Assembly (NCBI RefSeq): GCF_009696605.1
Contig: NZ_VULR01000002.1
Location: 170,343-234,342 of the forward strand
DNA length: 64,000 nucleotides
Source: Anaerosalibacter bizertensis
GTDB taxonomy: Bacteria; Bacillota; Clostridia; Tissierellales; Sporanaerobacteraceae
Reading direction: 5' to 3'
Below the pieces are notes generated by a model, which was not told the origin of the DNA, did no database searches, and saw only the letters and a list, made by a program, of their open reading frames with translations. Both the position numbers and the translations under genes were made by a program. Positions 9,053 to 17,920 of this stretch are shown here, piece after piece (the first letter of the stretch is position 1; each line of letters starts with the position of its first letter).

Positions 9053-10489
9053 CTAATATTCTTTTGCTAGAAAGTATAAAGTTTTAACTGGTACTCCAGT
9101 AGCACCTTTTGGCAGGTAAGCATTTTTAGAAGAAAGGTATGAAGTACCTGCAATATCTAGGTGAACCCATGGAGTATCTTTTACAAATTCTTGAAGAAAT
9201 AGTCCAGCAGTTATAGTTCCGGCACCTCTACCACCTGAATTTTTCAAGTCAGCAAAAGTTCCTTTAATTAATTCTTTATATTCATCATTGTGTGGCAATT
9301 CCCAAACTGGTTCTCCTGCAATTTCAGCAGCTTTATTAACATTGTTCATAAGAGTATCATTATTTGTAATGGCACCTGTGTTTATATTTCCTAAAGCTAC
9401 TACACATGCACCAGTAAGAGTTGCTATATCTATTATTTTATCAGCTTTAACTACATCAGCAGCATACCATAGCGCATCAGCTAAAGTTAGTCGGCCTTCT
9501 GCATCTGTATTTAATACTTCTATAGTTTTTCCAGACATAGAGCCAATAATATCACCTGGTTTATAAGCTTTACCAGAAATCATATTTTCACAAGCAGCTA
9601 TTATTCCAACTACATTTTTCTTAAGCTTTGACATTGCTATTGATTTCATAGCTCCTATAACAGATGCTGAACCAGCCATGTCTGAGTGCATAGTAACCAT
9701 GCCATTAGAAGTTTTAATAGAGTATCCACCAGAGTCATAAGTTAAACCTTTTCCAACAAGGGCTAATTTTTCATCTGAATTAGGATTGCCTTTGTAGTTC
9801 ATTACAATTAGTTGAGGTTCTTGTGAAGAGCCTTTGGAAACTGCTAGAAAAGCTTCCATGCCTAATTCTTCAATTTCTTTTGCTCCATAAACTTTTACTT
9901 CTACTCCAACCTGTTCTAATTCTTTTTTTGCATTATTTGCAAGAGCTTTAGGTGTCATATACATAGCAGGTTCATTTACAAGATTTCTTGTTAAAAAGAT
10001 ACCTTCTATTAAATTTTTTGTTTCTTCTATAGCTTCAATAGTTTCTTCTTTCTTTTCTTCTAATATATCAAGATAAATATTCTCTACACTAGGTATAGTT
10101 TTCTTTTTAGTTAAATATTTTTCAAAACTATATTCTGATTGTAATAATCCTTCAACAATAGCTTGAACTGTATTTTTATAGTCAATGTTTTTAAAGATAG
10201 GTATAGAAATATCTGCACTTTCAATTTTTAAATCCATTAATTCTACTCCCAGATTATAAAAAGCTTTCCTAAGAGAGTTGCAGGTTATCTTATTTTTTTC
10301 ACCAAGTCCTAATAATATAACTTTATCTTTAGAATATAAAGCATTTGAATAAATTTCACCACAATTACCTTTGAATAAATCTTTTTTCATTAAATATGAA
10401 TATAGTTCATTAGCATCTTCTAATTCTTTTGTTTCTTTAGTAACTGGTATTATTTTAACCTCTCCACCTTTTTGAAGTTTAAAGTTCAT
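9053..10489 (-). CDS. pepA: Leucyl aminopeptidase (M17 family, PepA-like)
   Basis: This is a cytoplasmic two-metal aminopeptidase that trims N-terminal residues from peptides. The C-terminal catalytic domain has the metal-binding GKGLTYDSGGYSIK, HSDMAGSASVIGAM and the M17 signature NTDAEGRLTLADAL. Because GGAAGGAGTGATTTT lies immediately before the ATG at 10487-10489, I start at MNFKLQ rather than at a TTG six codons upstream that overlaps the ribosome site. This gives 478 residues, normal for M17. It is flanked by its own terminator and appears monocistronic. Confidence 0.93.
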   Translation of the reverse strand: MNFKLQKGGEVKIIPVTKETKELEDANELYSYLMKKDLFKGNCGEIYSNALYSKDKVILLGLGEKNKITCNSLRKAFYNLGVELMDLKIESADISIPIFKNIDYKNTVQAIVEGLLQSEYSFEKYLTKKKTIPSVENIYLDILEEKKEETIEAIEETKNLIEGIFLTRNLVNEPAMYMTPKALANNAKKELEQVGVEVKVYGAKEIEELGMEAFLAVSKGSSQEPQLIVMNYKGNPNSDEKLALVGKGLTYDSGGYSIKTSNGMVTMHSDMAGSASVIGAMKSIAMSKLKKNVVGIIAACENMISGKAYKPGDIIGSMSGKTIEVLNTDAEGRLTLADALWYAADVVKADKIIDIATLTGACVVALGNINTGAITNNDTLMNNVNKAAEIAGEPVWELPHNDEYKELIKGTFADLKNSGGRGAGTITAGLFLQEFVKDTPWVHLDIAGTSYLSSKNAYLPKGATGVPVKTLYFLAKEY

Positions 10490-10656
10490 AAAATCACTCC
10501 TTCCCAATATTTAGTCTAATTTTATCAGATTATATATATAAGCTCAAATATAAGAGTGATATTTAAGGGATTTATTTAAAAGCTAGAAATACATGTTGTC
10601 TATATGATATAATTTATAAACATATGAATGAATATTAGAAGTGAAGAGGGTTATAT

Positions 10657-11451
10657 ATGAATATATTAAAAAAAGCAGCAGGTAAGATTTTATATGGTAT
10701 TGCCAAGTTATTATCAGTAGTATTGGATGTTTTTATAAAAGTAGTGGAAGCTATAGTGACAGTTCTAGGCAATGTTACTAAAGGGCTTATTGCTTTTATA
10801 GGTATGGGAGGTTGTCTATTACTTTTCATATTTTCTGGTCCCCTTGGTCTTTTACTTTTAATGAATCCTTTAGTTCTTTTTGCTATTTTATTTTTTGTTA
10901 TATTTCCATTATTGGGAACCAAGTTTGTATCTTATTTAAAATATATAAAGTATATTGTGACAGAGTTTTTATTTGATCGTGCAAGATATCTTATTGATGG
11001 AATAAGTTATCAGTTTGAATCATTTAGTGAATATAAGGATAAATATAGGAGAATGGAAGAAGAGAGAAAGAGAAGAGAACAGCAACAACGTTGGAATGAA
11101 CAACAGAGAGTATGGGAAGAAAGGTTTAGACAATGGTCTGAGTATCAAAGACAAAACAGCGGTTATTCTGACTATGAATGGTATGGACAAAATGCTGGCA
11201 ATAGTAATCAAAATATGTACCAAGATCCAACTATTGAATTTAAAAAGAAATATGAAGAAAGTTGTGATTTACTAGGTGTTAAATATGATGCAGATAAATA
11301 TGAAATAAAGCTAGCATATAGGAAAAAAGCAAAGGAATACCATCCAGATTTAAATAAATCACCAGATGCAACAGTTATGTTTCAAAAGATAAATAATGCA
11401 TATGAGTTTTTAAGTGATAGCAATATAGAAAGATATAGGAGAATGTCTTAG
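10657..11451 (+). CDS. J-domain (DnaJ-like) membrane protein
   Basis: The 264-residue protein has an amphipathic N-terminal stretch, two strongly hydrophobic segments (about residues 45-88), a charged Arg/Glu/Gln-rich middle (about 125-165) that looks coiled, and a C-terminal J domain (about 200-262) with the essential HPD in [15 protein letters not shown] domains stimulate Hsp70 ATPase, so this protein would recruit DnaK to the membrane. It lacks the Gly/Phe and zinc regions of DnaJ. It is followed after 15 bases by a zinc-ribbon membrane protein, probably in one operon. Confidence 0.85.
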   Translation: MNILKKAAGKILYGIAKLLSVVLDVFIKVVEAIVTVLGNVTKGLIAFIGMGGCLLLFIFSGPLGLLLLMNPLVLFAILFFVIFPLLGTKFVSYLKYIKYIVTEFLFDRARYLIDGISYQFESFSEYKDKYRRMEEERKRREQQQRWNEQQRVWEERFRQWSEYQRQNSGYSDYEWYGQNAGNSNQNMYQDPTIEFKKKYEESCDLLGVKYDADKYEIKLAYRKKAKEYHPDLNKSPDATVMFQKINNAYEFLSDSNIERYRRMS

Positions 11452-11466
11452 AAAAGAGGGTTATAG

Positions 11467-11859
11467 ATGAATTGGCTAAGGAAATTTATGGTAGGCAGGT
11501 ACGGAGTAGATCAGTTGTCAATTGCATTAATAGTAGTTAATTTGATTTGTACCATTTTATTGAGATTTTTTAATAGTTCTATATTAAATATATTTTGTAC
11601 AATTATTTCAGTAATAGTTATTTATAGGATATTTTCTAAAAACATATCCAAACGATATCAGGAAAATATTAAATTTTTAAACATTTGGAATCCCATAAAA
11701 AGAAAAGTAAATAAGAGGATTCAAAGAATAAAAGATTTAAAGGACTATAAATACTTTAAATGTTCTAATTGTAAGCAAACCCTTCGTGTTCCCAGAGGAA
11801 AAGGGAAGATCTCTATTACATGTCCAAAATGTAAACTTGTAATGATTAAAAAATCTTAG
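11467..11859 (+). CDS. Small membrane protein with C-terminal zinc ribbon
   Basis: This 130-residue protein has two hydrophobic segments (about residues 18-58), a basic linker, and a C-terminal ribbon FKCSNCKQTLRVPRGKG followed by TCPKCK, giving two CxxC pairs that probably bind zinc. It lies 15 bases after the J-domain gene and is likely co-transcribed. Similar J-protein plus zinc-ribbon pairs occur in clostridial genomes. A precise function is not known, and I infer only a shared membrane proteostasis role. Confidence 0.72.
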   Translation: MNWLRKFMVGRYGVDQLSIALIVVNLICTILLRFFNSSILNIFCTIISVIVIYRIFSKNISKRYQENIKFLNIWNPIKRKVNKRIQRIKDLKDYKYFKCSNCKQTLRVPRGKGKISITCPKCKLVMIKKS

Positions 11860-11992
11860 AAACAATAGATAAAAATACTTCTAAATTATTAATAAATTAT
11901 AAGCATTTTTTATAAGCATTTTTGTAAAAAGCTATGAAATCATGTGTAAATATAATATTAAAGCAGCATTTATATTAAAAGGAGTGTGAAAA

Positions 11993-13456
11993 ATGTACGA
12001 TGTAATTATAATTGGAGCAGGTATAATAGGTACTAATATAGCAAGAGAGTTATCTAGATATAACACTAAAGTATTAATCATTGAAAAAGATATTGATGTA
12101 TCCATGGGAGCTACAAAGGCCAACAGTGCAATTGTCCATGGAGGATATGCAGAAAGCCACTCAACCTTGAGAGGAAGGTTATGTTATAAAGGAAGAAAAC
12201 AATTTAAGAGACTAAATGAAGAATTAAATTTTGGTTTTGAAGAAACTGGTTCATTAGTAGTTAGTACAGAAGATGATAAAGAACCACTGGAAAAGCTAAT
12301 GGAAAATGGTATTAAAAATGGGCTAGATGATTTAAGTATTATTGGTTCTGAAGAAATAAGAGAAATTGAACCAGAATTAACCCATGATGCTAAATGGGCA
12401 TTGTACTGTAAAGGGGCAGGGGTTTGTTCACCATATGAAATGGCTATTGCCATGGCTGAAAATGCAATAAAGAATGGTGTTAAATTAGAACTTGAGAATG
12501 AAGTTATAGATATAGAAAAGATAGAGGATAGATTTAAAGTAACGACAGATAAGGGAGAATACTATGGGAAATATGTAGTAAATGCTGCAGGACTATATTC
12601 TGACAAGATTTCTAAAATGGTTGGGGTAGATAATTTTGAAATTCTTCCTAGAAGTGGAGAGTATATTTTGTTTACTAGAGGTACAGGTGATCCTATAAAT
12701 ACAGTTATTTTCCAACTTCCAACTAAACTTGGGAAAGGTGTATTAGTTACATCTACTTACTATGGAAATCTTCTTATTGGACCAGATGCAAATGATGAAA
12801 TTGAAAGAGAAGATACATCAACCCATGTGGAAAGAATAGCCAAGATATACCAACAAGCTAAGAGTTTATATGATAAAATCAATCCTAAGCAATTTATAAG
12901 AAGTTTTACTGGAATTAGGGCTAGAAGTTCAACAAATGATTTTATTATAGAGGAAACAAAAGTTAAAGGTTTTATTAATGTAGCAGGTATCCAATCCCCT
13001 GGTCTAACATCATCACCAGCTATTGCTGAAATGGTTATAGGAATTCTTCAAGATGCTGGATTGAAATTAGAAGAGAATCCAAACTTCGATCCTTATAGGA
13101 AGCCGATTATAATTAAGAAGCCTTTAAAACCATTTAACGAAATAAAGGATAAAATAGAACTTCCATTAGGCTCTGAAGGAAGGATTGTTTGTAGATGTGA
13201 ACAAGTGCTAGAGGAAGAAATTGTAGATGCATTGCATAGAGGTATAAAAGTAAAGACCATTGATGGAGTGAAAAGAAGGACTAGAGCTACTATGGGCTGG
13301 TGCCAAGGTGATTTTTGTAAGCCAAGGGTTATTGAAGTTATGGAAAGGGAATATGGTGAAAAAATAGATCCTTCCTATGATATAGAACATAGTGGAGTAA
13401 ATAGGGTTCAAAAGTCGGAGCTATTAGATTATTTAAACAGTCTTGAAGAAGAATAA
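11993..13456 (+). CDS. FAD-dependent dehydrogenase with BFD-like [2Fe-2S] domain (GlpA/LhgO-like)
   Basis: The 487-residue protein starts with a Rossmann dinucleotide fold, DVIIIGAGIIGTNIARELSR, followed by a DAO/glycerol-3-phosphate dehydrogenase-type body with ATKANSAIVHGGY. Its C-terminus (about 395-470) has CRCEQV and then GWCQGDFCKPRV, four Cys of a BFD-like iron-sulfur domain. This form usually feeds electrons from glycerol 3-phosphate or a 2-hydroxyacid into a partner oxidoreductase. The usual partner genes (a second FAD/NAD oxidoreductase and a DUF1667 protein) are not next to it. The substrate is uncertain. GGAGTGTGAAAA precedes ATG. Confidence 0.85.
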   Translation: MYDVIIIGAGIIGTNIARELSRYNTKVLIIEKDIDVSMGATKANSAIVHGGYAESHSTLRGRLCYKGRKQFKRLNEELNFGFEETGSLVVSTEDDKEPLEKLMENGIKNGLDDLSIIGSEEIREIEPELTHDAKWALYCKGAGVCSPYEMAIAMAENAIKNGVKLELENEVIDIEKIEDRFKVTTDKGEYYGKYVVNAAGLYSDKISKMVGVDNFEILPRSGEYILFTRGTGDPINTVIFQLPTKLGKGVLVTSTYYGNLLIGPDANDEIEREDTSTHVERIAKIYQQAKSLYDKINPKQFIRSFTGIRARSSTNDFIIEETKVKGFINVAGIQSPGLTSSPAIAEMVIGILQDAGLKLEENPNFDPYRKPIIIKKPLKPFNEIKDKIELPLGSEGRIVCRCEQVLEEEIVDALHRGIKVKTIDGVKRRTRATMGWCQGDFCKPRVIEVMEREYGEKIDPSYDIEHSGVNRVQKSELLDYLNSLEEE

Positions 13457-13487
13457 ACCTATACGTTGAAATTTATATTAATTGAAA

Positions 13488-13516
13488 TTGACAAAGTTTG
13501 ACATAACAGATATTAT
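13488..13516 (+). promoter_or_regulatory. Promoter of the HD-domain gene
   Basis: TTGACA (13488-13493), a 17-base spacer and TATTAT (13511-13516), about 50 bases before the ribosome site of the next gene. Confidence 0.65.
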
Positions 13517-13566
13517 TATAAATAATATTAAATTGTATTAGTTTAAAAGACAGGAGGGGATGGAGA

Positions 13567-14154
13567 ATGGTAGAGAAGATTCCAACTAGGGAGGAAGCCT
13601 ATGAGCTACTGAAAAAGTACAATAAAAATGAAAGTCTAATAAGACATGCATTAGCTGTTGAGGCTGTTATGCTCCACTTTGCAGAACTATTTAATGAGGA
13701 AGATAAAGAAAAATGGGGAATAATAGGACTTGTACATGATCTTGATTATGAAATGTATCCAGAAGAGCATTGTAAAAAAACAAGGGAGATATTAATAGAA
13801 GAAAATTGGCCTGAAGACTATATTAGAGCAATAGAGAGCCATGGATGGAAGATATGTTCCGATGTAGAACCTTTAGAAACAATGGAAAAAGTATTATATG
13901 CAACTGATGAGCTAACAGGACTCATAACTGCTACTGCTTTAATGCGTCCAAGCAAGAGTATACTAGATCTTAAAGTAAAATCTTTGAAGAAAAAATGGAA
14001 AAGCAAAGGATTTGCTGCTGGAGTAAATAGAGAAGTTATTGCTGAAGGCGCTGAAATGCTTGGAATGGATTTAAATGAAGTTATGGAAGAAACAATAAAG
14101 GGAATGCAAAAAGTAGCAGATGAAATTGGATTGAAAGGCAATGTAGAGGTTTAA
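13567..14154 (+). CDS. HD-domain (HDIG-like) phosphohydrolase family protein
   Basis: The 195-residue protein has RHALAVEAVMLHFA (first metal His) and GLVHDLDYEMYP (the HD pair), then ESHGW with a further His, as in HDIG-related metal phosphohydrolases. There is no synthetase domain or second catalytic domain. These small HD proteins are common beside housekeeping genes, and their substrate (nucleotide or otherwise) is usually unknown. ATG follows GGAGGGGATGGAGA. It has its own promoter and terminator, so it is monocistronic. Confidence 0.85.
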   Translation: MVEKIPTREEAYELLKKYNKNESLIRHALAVEAVMLHFAELFNEEDKEKWGIIGLVHDLDYEMYPEEHCKKTREILIEENWPEDYIRAIESHGWKICSDVEPLETMEKVLYATDELTGLITATALMRPSKSILDLKVKSLKKKWKSKGFAAGVNREVIAEGAEMLGMDLNEVMEETIKGMQKVADEIGLKGNVEV

Positions 14155-14171
14155 ATTTAAAATTATGTGAA

Positions 14172-14202
14172 AAGAATGCTAAAGCTTTAGCATTCTTTTT
14201 TA
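14172..14202 (+). terminator. Terminator of the HD-domain gene
   Basis: AAGAATGCTAAA pairs with TTTAGCATTCTT around GC and is followed by a run of T. Confidence 0.9.
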
Positions 14203-14227
14203 TTTTCCATTTTTTATAATAAAATTA

Positions 14228-14256
14228 TTGACTTAATCATATAATACATTTATAAT
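14228..14256 (+). promoter_or_regulatory. Promoter of the CcdA-thioredoxin operon
   Basis: TTGACT (14228-14233), 17 bases, TATAAT (14251-14256). Downstream, AAAAATAAAGT occurs twice (about 14272-14301). This may be a regulator site, perhaps for the HxlR protein encoded in the same unit. Confidence 0.7.
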
Positions 14257-14332
14257 GAAGAGTAACTTTAAAAAATAAAGTGACTTCGAAAAATAAAGTT
14301 AATACTATATTTAATATGAAAAGGAGGCGGCT

Positions 14333-15577
14333 TTGGGTATGGAGCATATAAATTTTATTGTTGTATTTGTTGAAGGATTACTTTCTTTCTTTTCACCTTG
14401 TGTCATATCAATTTTACCAATATATCTAGCCATATTGTCAGGTAGTAGTGTACAGAATTTAAAAGAAGGAAATGTTAAATTAAAAGATAGTCCATTACTT
14501 AAAAATACTATTCTATTTGTACTAGGTATATCTACAACTTTCTTTATACTAGGCTCTTCAATAAATGCATTTAAACATTTCTTTACAAGTAATAAAGAGA
14601 TTATGACTACAATAGGTGGAATTCTTATAATTATAATGGGACTTTTCTACTTAGGATATTTAAATCTACCATTTCTCCAAAAAGAAAAGAAGTTTAATGT
14701 AGGGGTACGAGAGATGAAACCATGGACAGCTTATTTATTAGGCTTTACTTTTAGCTTCGGATGGAGTCCATGTATTGGTCCTATGCTTGCTTCTGCACTT
14801 ATTATGGCTTCAAGCTCTGATAGTGCATTGATTGGGAACCTATTGATTTTAGTATATACTATAGGATTTACATTGCCTTTTATAATTATTTCTATATTTT
14901 ATAATAGGTTATTAAAATATGTAGATAACGTGAAACGTAATATGAAAACAATTCAAAAAATTGGAGGGGCTATTCTTATAATAACTGGTTTAGTAATGGC
15001 TTTAGGAGGAACTGATAAGATAGCAGGATATTTTAAAAAGTCAGAAGAGAATCCAACACAATATAGTCAAGAAGTAACAGATGAGGATACTGAGGAAGAT
15101 ATTAATAAAGAAGAACCTTCAGAAGAAAGTACAGAAAATGAAGAAAATAAAATTCCAGCAATAGATTTTACTTTAGTAGACCAATATGGTGAAACCCATA
15201 CTCTAAGTGACTATAAAGGTAAGGTAGTATTTTTAAACTTCTGGGCTACATGGTGTCCTCCATGTAGGATGGAAATGCCTGATATAGAGGAGGTTTATAA
15301 AGAAAGAGGGAAAAATGCTGAAGATGTTATAATATTAGGTGTAGCAGGTCCAAACTTAGGAAGAGAAGGTTCTAAAGAAGAAATAATTGAATTTTTAAAA
15401 GAAGAAGGCTACACATATCCAGTAGTATTTGATGAAACTGGGGATATTATGGCAACATATAGTATCCAGTCTTTACCTACTACATTTATAATAGATAGGG
15501 ATGGAAATATAGTAGATTATGTTTTAGGAGCTATGAGTAAAGAAACAATGGAGAATATTATAGATGTTGCAGATTAA
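14333..15577 (+). CDS. CcdA/DsbD-type membrane domain fused to a TlpA/ResA-like thioredoxin
   Basis: Residues 5-230 form a CcdA-like membrane domain of about six helices with FFSPCVISILPIY and GWSPCIGPML, whose two Cys carry reducing power across the membrane. After an acidic linker (about 240-275) comes an extracytoplasmic thioredoxin fold with NFWATWCPPCRMEMPDIEE (CxxC = CPPC) and a cis-Pro SLPTTFI. The protein therefore carries both the electron relay and its outside reductase, for disulfide reduction, cytochrome maturation or peroxide defence. TTG at 14333 lies five bases after AAGGAGGCGG, and an ATG two codons later is an alternative start. The next gene is an HxlR regulator. Confidence 0.9.
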   Translation: MGMEHINFIVVFVEGLLSFFSPCVISILPIYLAILSGSSVQNLKEGNVKLKDSPLLKNTILFVLGISTTFFILGSSINAFKHFFTSNKEIMTTIGGILIIIMGLFYLGYLNLPFLQKEKKFNVGVREMKPWTAYLLGFTFSFGWSPCIGPMLASALIMASSSDSALIGNLLILVYTIGFTLPFIIISIFYNRLLKYVDNVKRNMKTIQKIGGAILIITGLVMALGGTDKIAGYFKKSEENPTQYSQEVTDEDTEEDINKEEPSEESTENEENKIPAIDFTLVDQYGETHTLSDYKGKVVFLNFWATWCPPCRMEMPDIEEVYKERGKNAEDVIILGVAGPNLGREGSKEEIIEFLKEEGYTYPVVFDETGDIMATYSIQSLPTTFIIDRDGNIVDYVLGAMSKETMENIIDVAD

Positions 15578-15629
15578 TATATTTTATATAAATTGGTAGT
15601 TAACATAGAGTTACAAGGGAGATGGTATT

Positions 15630-16052
15630 TTGAAAGTTACTTATGATTTAGAATGTAATCTAGCTCAAACACTTAATATTTTAGGGGATAGATGGACTAT
15701 GTTAGTTCTTCATAGAATATCTAAAAATAAAAACACTTTTAAAGAATTACAGGAATCTTTAGATTCTATTCCTACAAATATACTTTCTAATAGGATAAAG
15801 CTCCTTGAAGAAAATGAACTTATATACTCAGAACTATATAATGAACATCCACCTAGATATAAATATATGCTGACACAAAAAGGGAAAGATTTTAATCATG
15901 TGTTTAATTCTATGATACTTTGGGCAAATAAATATTTAGATAATTGTAATAGAACCCTATGCCATAGAGAATGTGGAAAGCAAGTAAAAATTAAATATTA
16001 TTGTGAAAACTGTGATGAATATGTAGACGATCTAATAGTGAAAGATTATTGA
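15630..16052 (+). CDS. HxlR-family winged-helix regulator with zinc-ribbon tail
   Basis: The 140-residue protein carries the HxlR core: CNLAQTLNILGDRWTMLVLHRI, then FKELQESLDSIPTNILSNRIKLLEEN as recognition helix and PPRYKYMLTQKG as the wing. HxlR proteins often respond to thiol or electrophile stress through an N-terminal Cys, and one is present here at residue 8. The tail has CHRECGKQ and YYCENCDEY, a likely zinc ribbon. TTG start after AAGGGAGATGG. Its position after the thiol-disulfide fusion gene suggests redox control of that operon. Confidence 0.86.
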   Translation: MKVTYDLECNLAQTLNILGDRWTMLVLHRISKNKNTFKELQESLDSIPTNILSNRIKLLEENELIYSELYNEHPPRYKYMLTQKGKDFNHVFNSMILWANKYLDNCNRTLCHRECGKQVKIKYYCENCDEYVDDLIVKDY

Positions 16053-16075
16053 GTTATTTGTTGAAGTGAGAGGCG

Positions 16076-16321
16076 GTGGATAATATTCTAAACTATGTAA
16101 AAAAGAATTTAGAGAAAATAAGTAACTATATTTTTTATACAGGTCTTTTAGTAGCAGTTTATGGACTTTATAAAATTTATATAAGTAGAAGAGGATTGCC
16201 ACAGGGAGTATGTCCCATAGACGACAATCGTCCAATAATGTATATAGCAATAGGTTTATTTATTGTATCATTAGTACTATATACTATATGTGATTTTCAA
16301 GAAAAGAAGAAAAAACAGTGA
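16076..16321 (+). CDS. Small two-helix membrane protein, unknown
   Basis: This 81-residue product has two hydrophobic segments (about residues 15-32 and 54-73) with a short loop containing RGLPQGVCPIDDNRP, and a basic tail KKKKQ. GTG start at 16076, with a rather close GAGAGGCG ribosome site. It lies 23 bases after the HxlR gene, so it is probably the last gene of the redox operon. I do not recognise a family. Confidence 0.6.
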   Translation: MDNILNYVKKNLEKISNYIFYTGLLVAVYGLYKIYISRRGLPQGVCPIDDNRPIMYIAIGLFIVSLVLYTICDFQEKKKKQ

Positions 16322-16322
16322 A

Positions 16323-16364
16323 ATAAAAAAAGCATTGAGGTCTTTTAATAGATCCTCAATGCTT
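16323..16364 (-). terminator. Terminator of the OsmC gene
   Basis: AAGCATTGAGG pairs with CCTCAATGCTT (16354-16364) across a 13-base loop. The T-tract is on the minus side. Confidence 0.85.
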
Positions 16365-16368
16365 AAAA

Positions 16369-16788
16369 TTATTCTTCATATACTATTTCATAGGTAACTG
16401 GTGTAGCTTTTTTTAACATAGCTGAAACACCACAATATTTTTCTTGAGACAATGATACAGCCCTTTCTATTTTATTTTTAGGAAGATCTTTACCTTTAAA
16501 TCTAAAAGTTAGGTGAATATTTTCATAAACCTTTGGATGTTCTTCTGTATTATCAGCTTCTACTTCAATATTTAAATCATCTAGTTCAACTTTCATTTTC
16601 TTCAAAATTGACATAACATCTATACCTGTACATCCAATTAATCCAGCTAAAAGAAGTTGTTTTGGACGGGGTCCAAGATCATTTCCACCTATTTCTTCAG
16701 ATGCATCAGTAATGAATTTATGACCATCAAGGTCCATTTCAAATCCCATATTTCCTTTTAATTTAGCATGAAGTTTTTTCTTTTCCAT
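16369..16788 (-). CDS. OsmC-family peroxiredoxin-like protein
   Basis: The two conserved redox Cys of OsmC/Ohr/YhfA proteins are in GCTGIDVMSILKKM and YCGVSAMLKKATPVTYEI, which reduce organic hydroperoxides in characterised members. I start at MEKKKL because AAGGAGTGATTTT lies right before that ATG (16786-16788), which gives 139 residues, normal for the family. Upstream in-frame codons overlap the ribosome site. It converges on the thiol-redox operon, fitting an oxidative-stress neighbourhood. Confidence 0.88.
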   Translation of the reverse strand: MEKKKLHAKLKGNMGFEMDLDGHKFITDASEEIGGNDLGPRPKQLLLAGLIGCTGIDVMSILKKMKVELDDLNIEVEADNTEEHPKVYENIHLTFRFKGKDLPKNKIERAVSLSQEKYCGVSAMLKKATPVTYEIVYEE

Positions 16789-16907
16789 AAAATCACTCCT
16801 TCTAATATACCTTATAATTCTATTACCCAATTAATTGATAAATAAAAGGTTTTATAGATTAGAATTGGTTCTATTTTTATGTTAATATATATATAGTACA
16901 AATAAAT

Positions 16908-16999
16908 ATTGGGGAGCTTGTGCATACAGGCTGAGAGGAAGCTAATTGCAGCTTCGACCCTAAACCTGATTTGGATAATGCCAACGTAGGGAAAGTTTT
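16908..16999 (+). promoter_or_regulatory. TPP riboswitch (THI element) of the thiM operon
   Basis: The conserved blocks are in order: GGGGAGC near 16911, CTGAGAGG at 16931, GACCC near 16956, ACCTGATTTGGATAATG to 16980, then CCAACGTAGGGA. These are the pyrimidine- and pyrophosphate-sensor helices of the THI box. It should repress thiM-thiE-HAD when thiamine pyrophosphate is plentiful. Confidence 0.95.
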
Positions 17000-17010
17000 A
17001 GAAATTTAAT

Positions 17011-17047
17011 GGAATTTACCCTTTGGTAGATTCCATATTTTTTTAGA
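17011..17047 (+). terminator. Riboswitch-controlled terminator
   Basis: GGAATTTACC (17011-17020) pairs with GGTAGATTCC (17025-17034), with one G-U pair, followed by a T-rich run. It is the expression platform of the TPP riboswitch. Confidence 0.85.
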
Positions 17048-17095
17048 AAATTGGTATTATACAGATCTCTATTTTATATAATGGAGGGATATCTT

Positions 17096-17920
17096 ATGTT
17101 TGAGAAAATTTTAGAAAATGTAAGAGAGAATGAGCCCATTGTCCACACTATAACAAACTATGTGACAGTTAATGATTGCGCTAATATAATATTAGCAGCT
17201 GGAGGCTCACCAATAATGGCTGATAGTAAGTATGAAGTAGAAGATATAACATCTATTGCTAATTCGCTTGTTATTAATATAGGTACATTAAATGGAGAAT
17301 CAACTCAAGCGATGCTGAAAGCGGGTAAAAAGGCAAATGAATTAGGACATCCTGTAATACTTGATCCTGTAGGAGTAGGATCATCAAGTTTTAGAAAAAA
17401 ATTTGTTTTTGACTTATTAAAAGAGGTAGATTTTTCAGTTATAAGGGGCAATATATCGGAAATAAAAACAATTTATAGAGGAAAAGGTATAACTAAAGGG
17501 GTAGATGTTGATGAAAATGATATAGTAACTGATGAAAATATTGATGAAACTATAGCTTTTATTAAAAAATTAAGTAGGAAAACAGGAGCAGTTATTGTAG
17601 TTACTGGGGCGATTGATATAGCATCAAGTAGTGAAAAGACTTATATAATTAGGAATGGACATCCACTTATGACTAGAGTTACAGGTACAGGATGTATGCT
17701 AACAACAGTTATAGGTAGTTTCTGTGGCGCAAATAGTAACAATATTCTTGAAGCAACGGCAGCAGCTGTTTGTGCCATGGGTATTTGTGGTGAATTAGGC
17801 CATGACAAGTTAGAAGAAGTTGGTGGTGGCACTTCAACTTATGGAACATATATTATTGATTTTATGAGTAAGATGGATAGCGAAATATTAAATGGAGGTG
17901 CTAAAATTGAAATTAGATAG
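17096..17920 (+). CDS. thiM: Hydroxyethylthiazole kinase
   Basis: ThiM phosphorylates hydroxyethylthiazole with ATP, the thiazole-salvage step of thiamine synthesis. The protein has HTITNYVTVNDCANIILAAGGSPIMADS near the start, DPVGVGSS, then VTGAIDI and the catalytic TRVTGTGCMLT loop with its anion hole and Cys. I start at MFEKILENV because GGAGGGATATCTT precedes that ATG, giving 274 residues. It is under the TPP riboswitch and overlaps thiE by 14 bases. It depends on thiazole from outside, matching thiW elsewhere in the window. Confidence 0.96.
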   Translation: MFEKILENVRENEPIVHTITNYVTVNDCANIILAAGGSPIMADSKYEVEDITSIANSLVINIGTLNGESTQAMLKAGKKANELGHPVILDPVGVGSSSFRKKFVFDLLKEVDFSVIRGNISEIKTIYRGKGITKGVDVDENDIVTDENIDETIAFIKKLSRKTGAVIVVTGAIDIASSSEKTYIIRNGHPLMTRVTGTGCMLTTVIGSFCGANSNNILEATAAAVCAMGICGELGHDKLEEVGGGTSTYGTYIIDFMSKMDSEILNGGAKIEIR

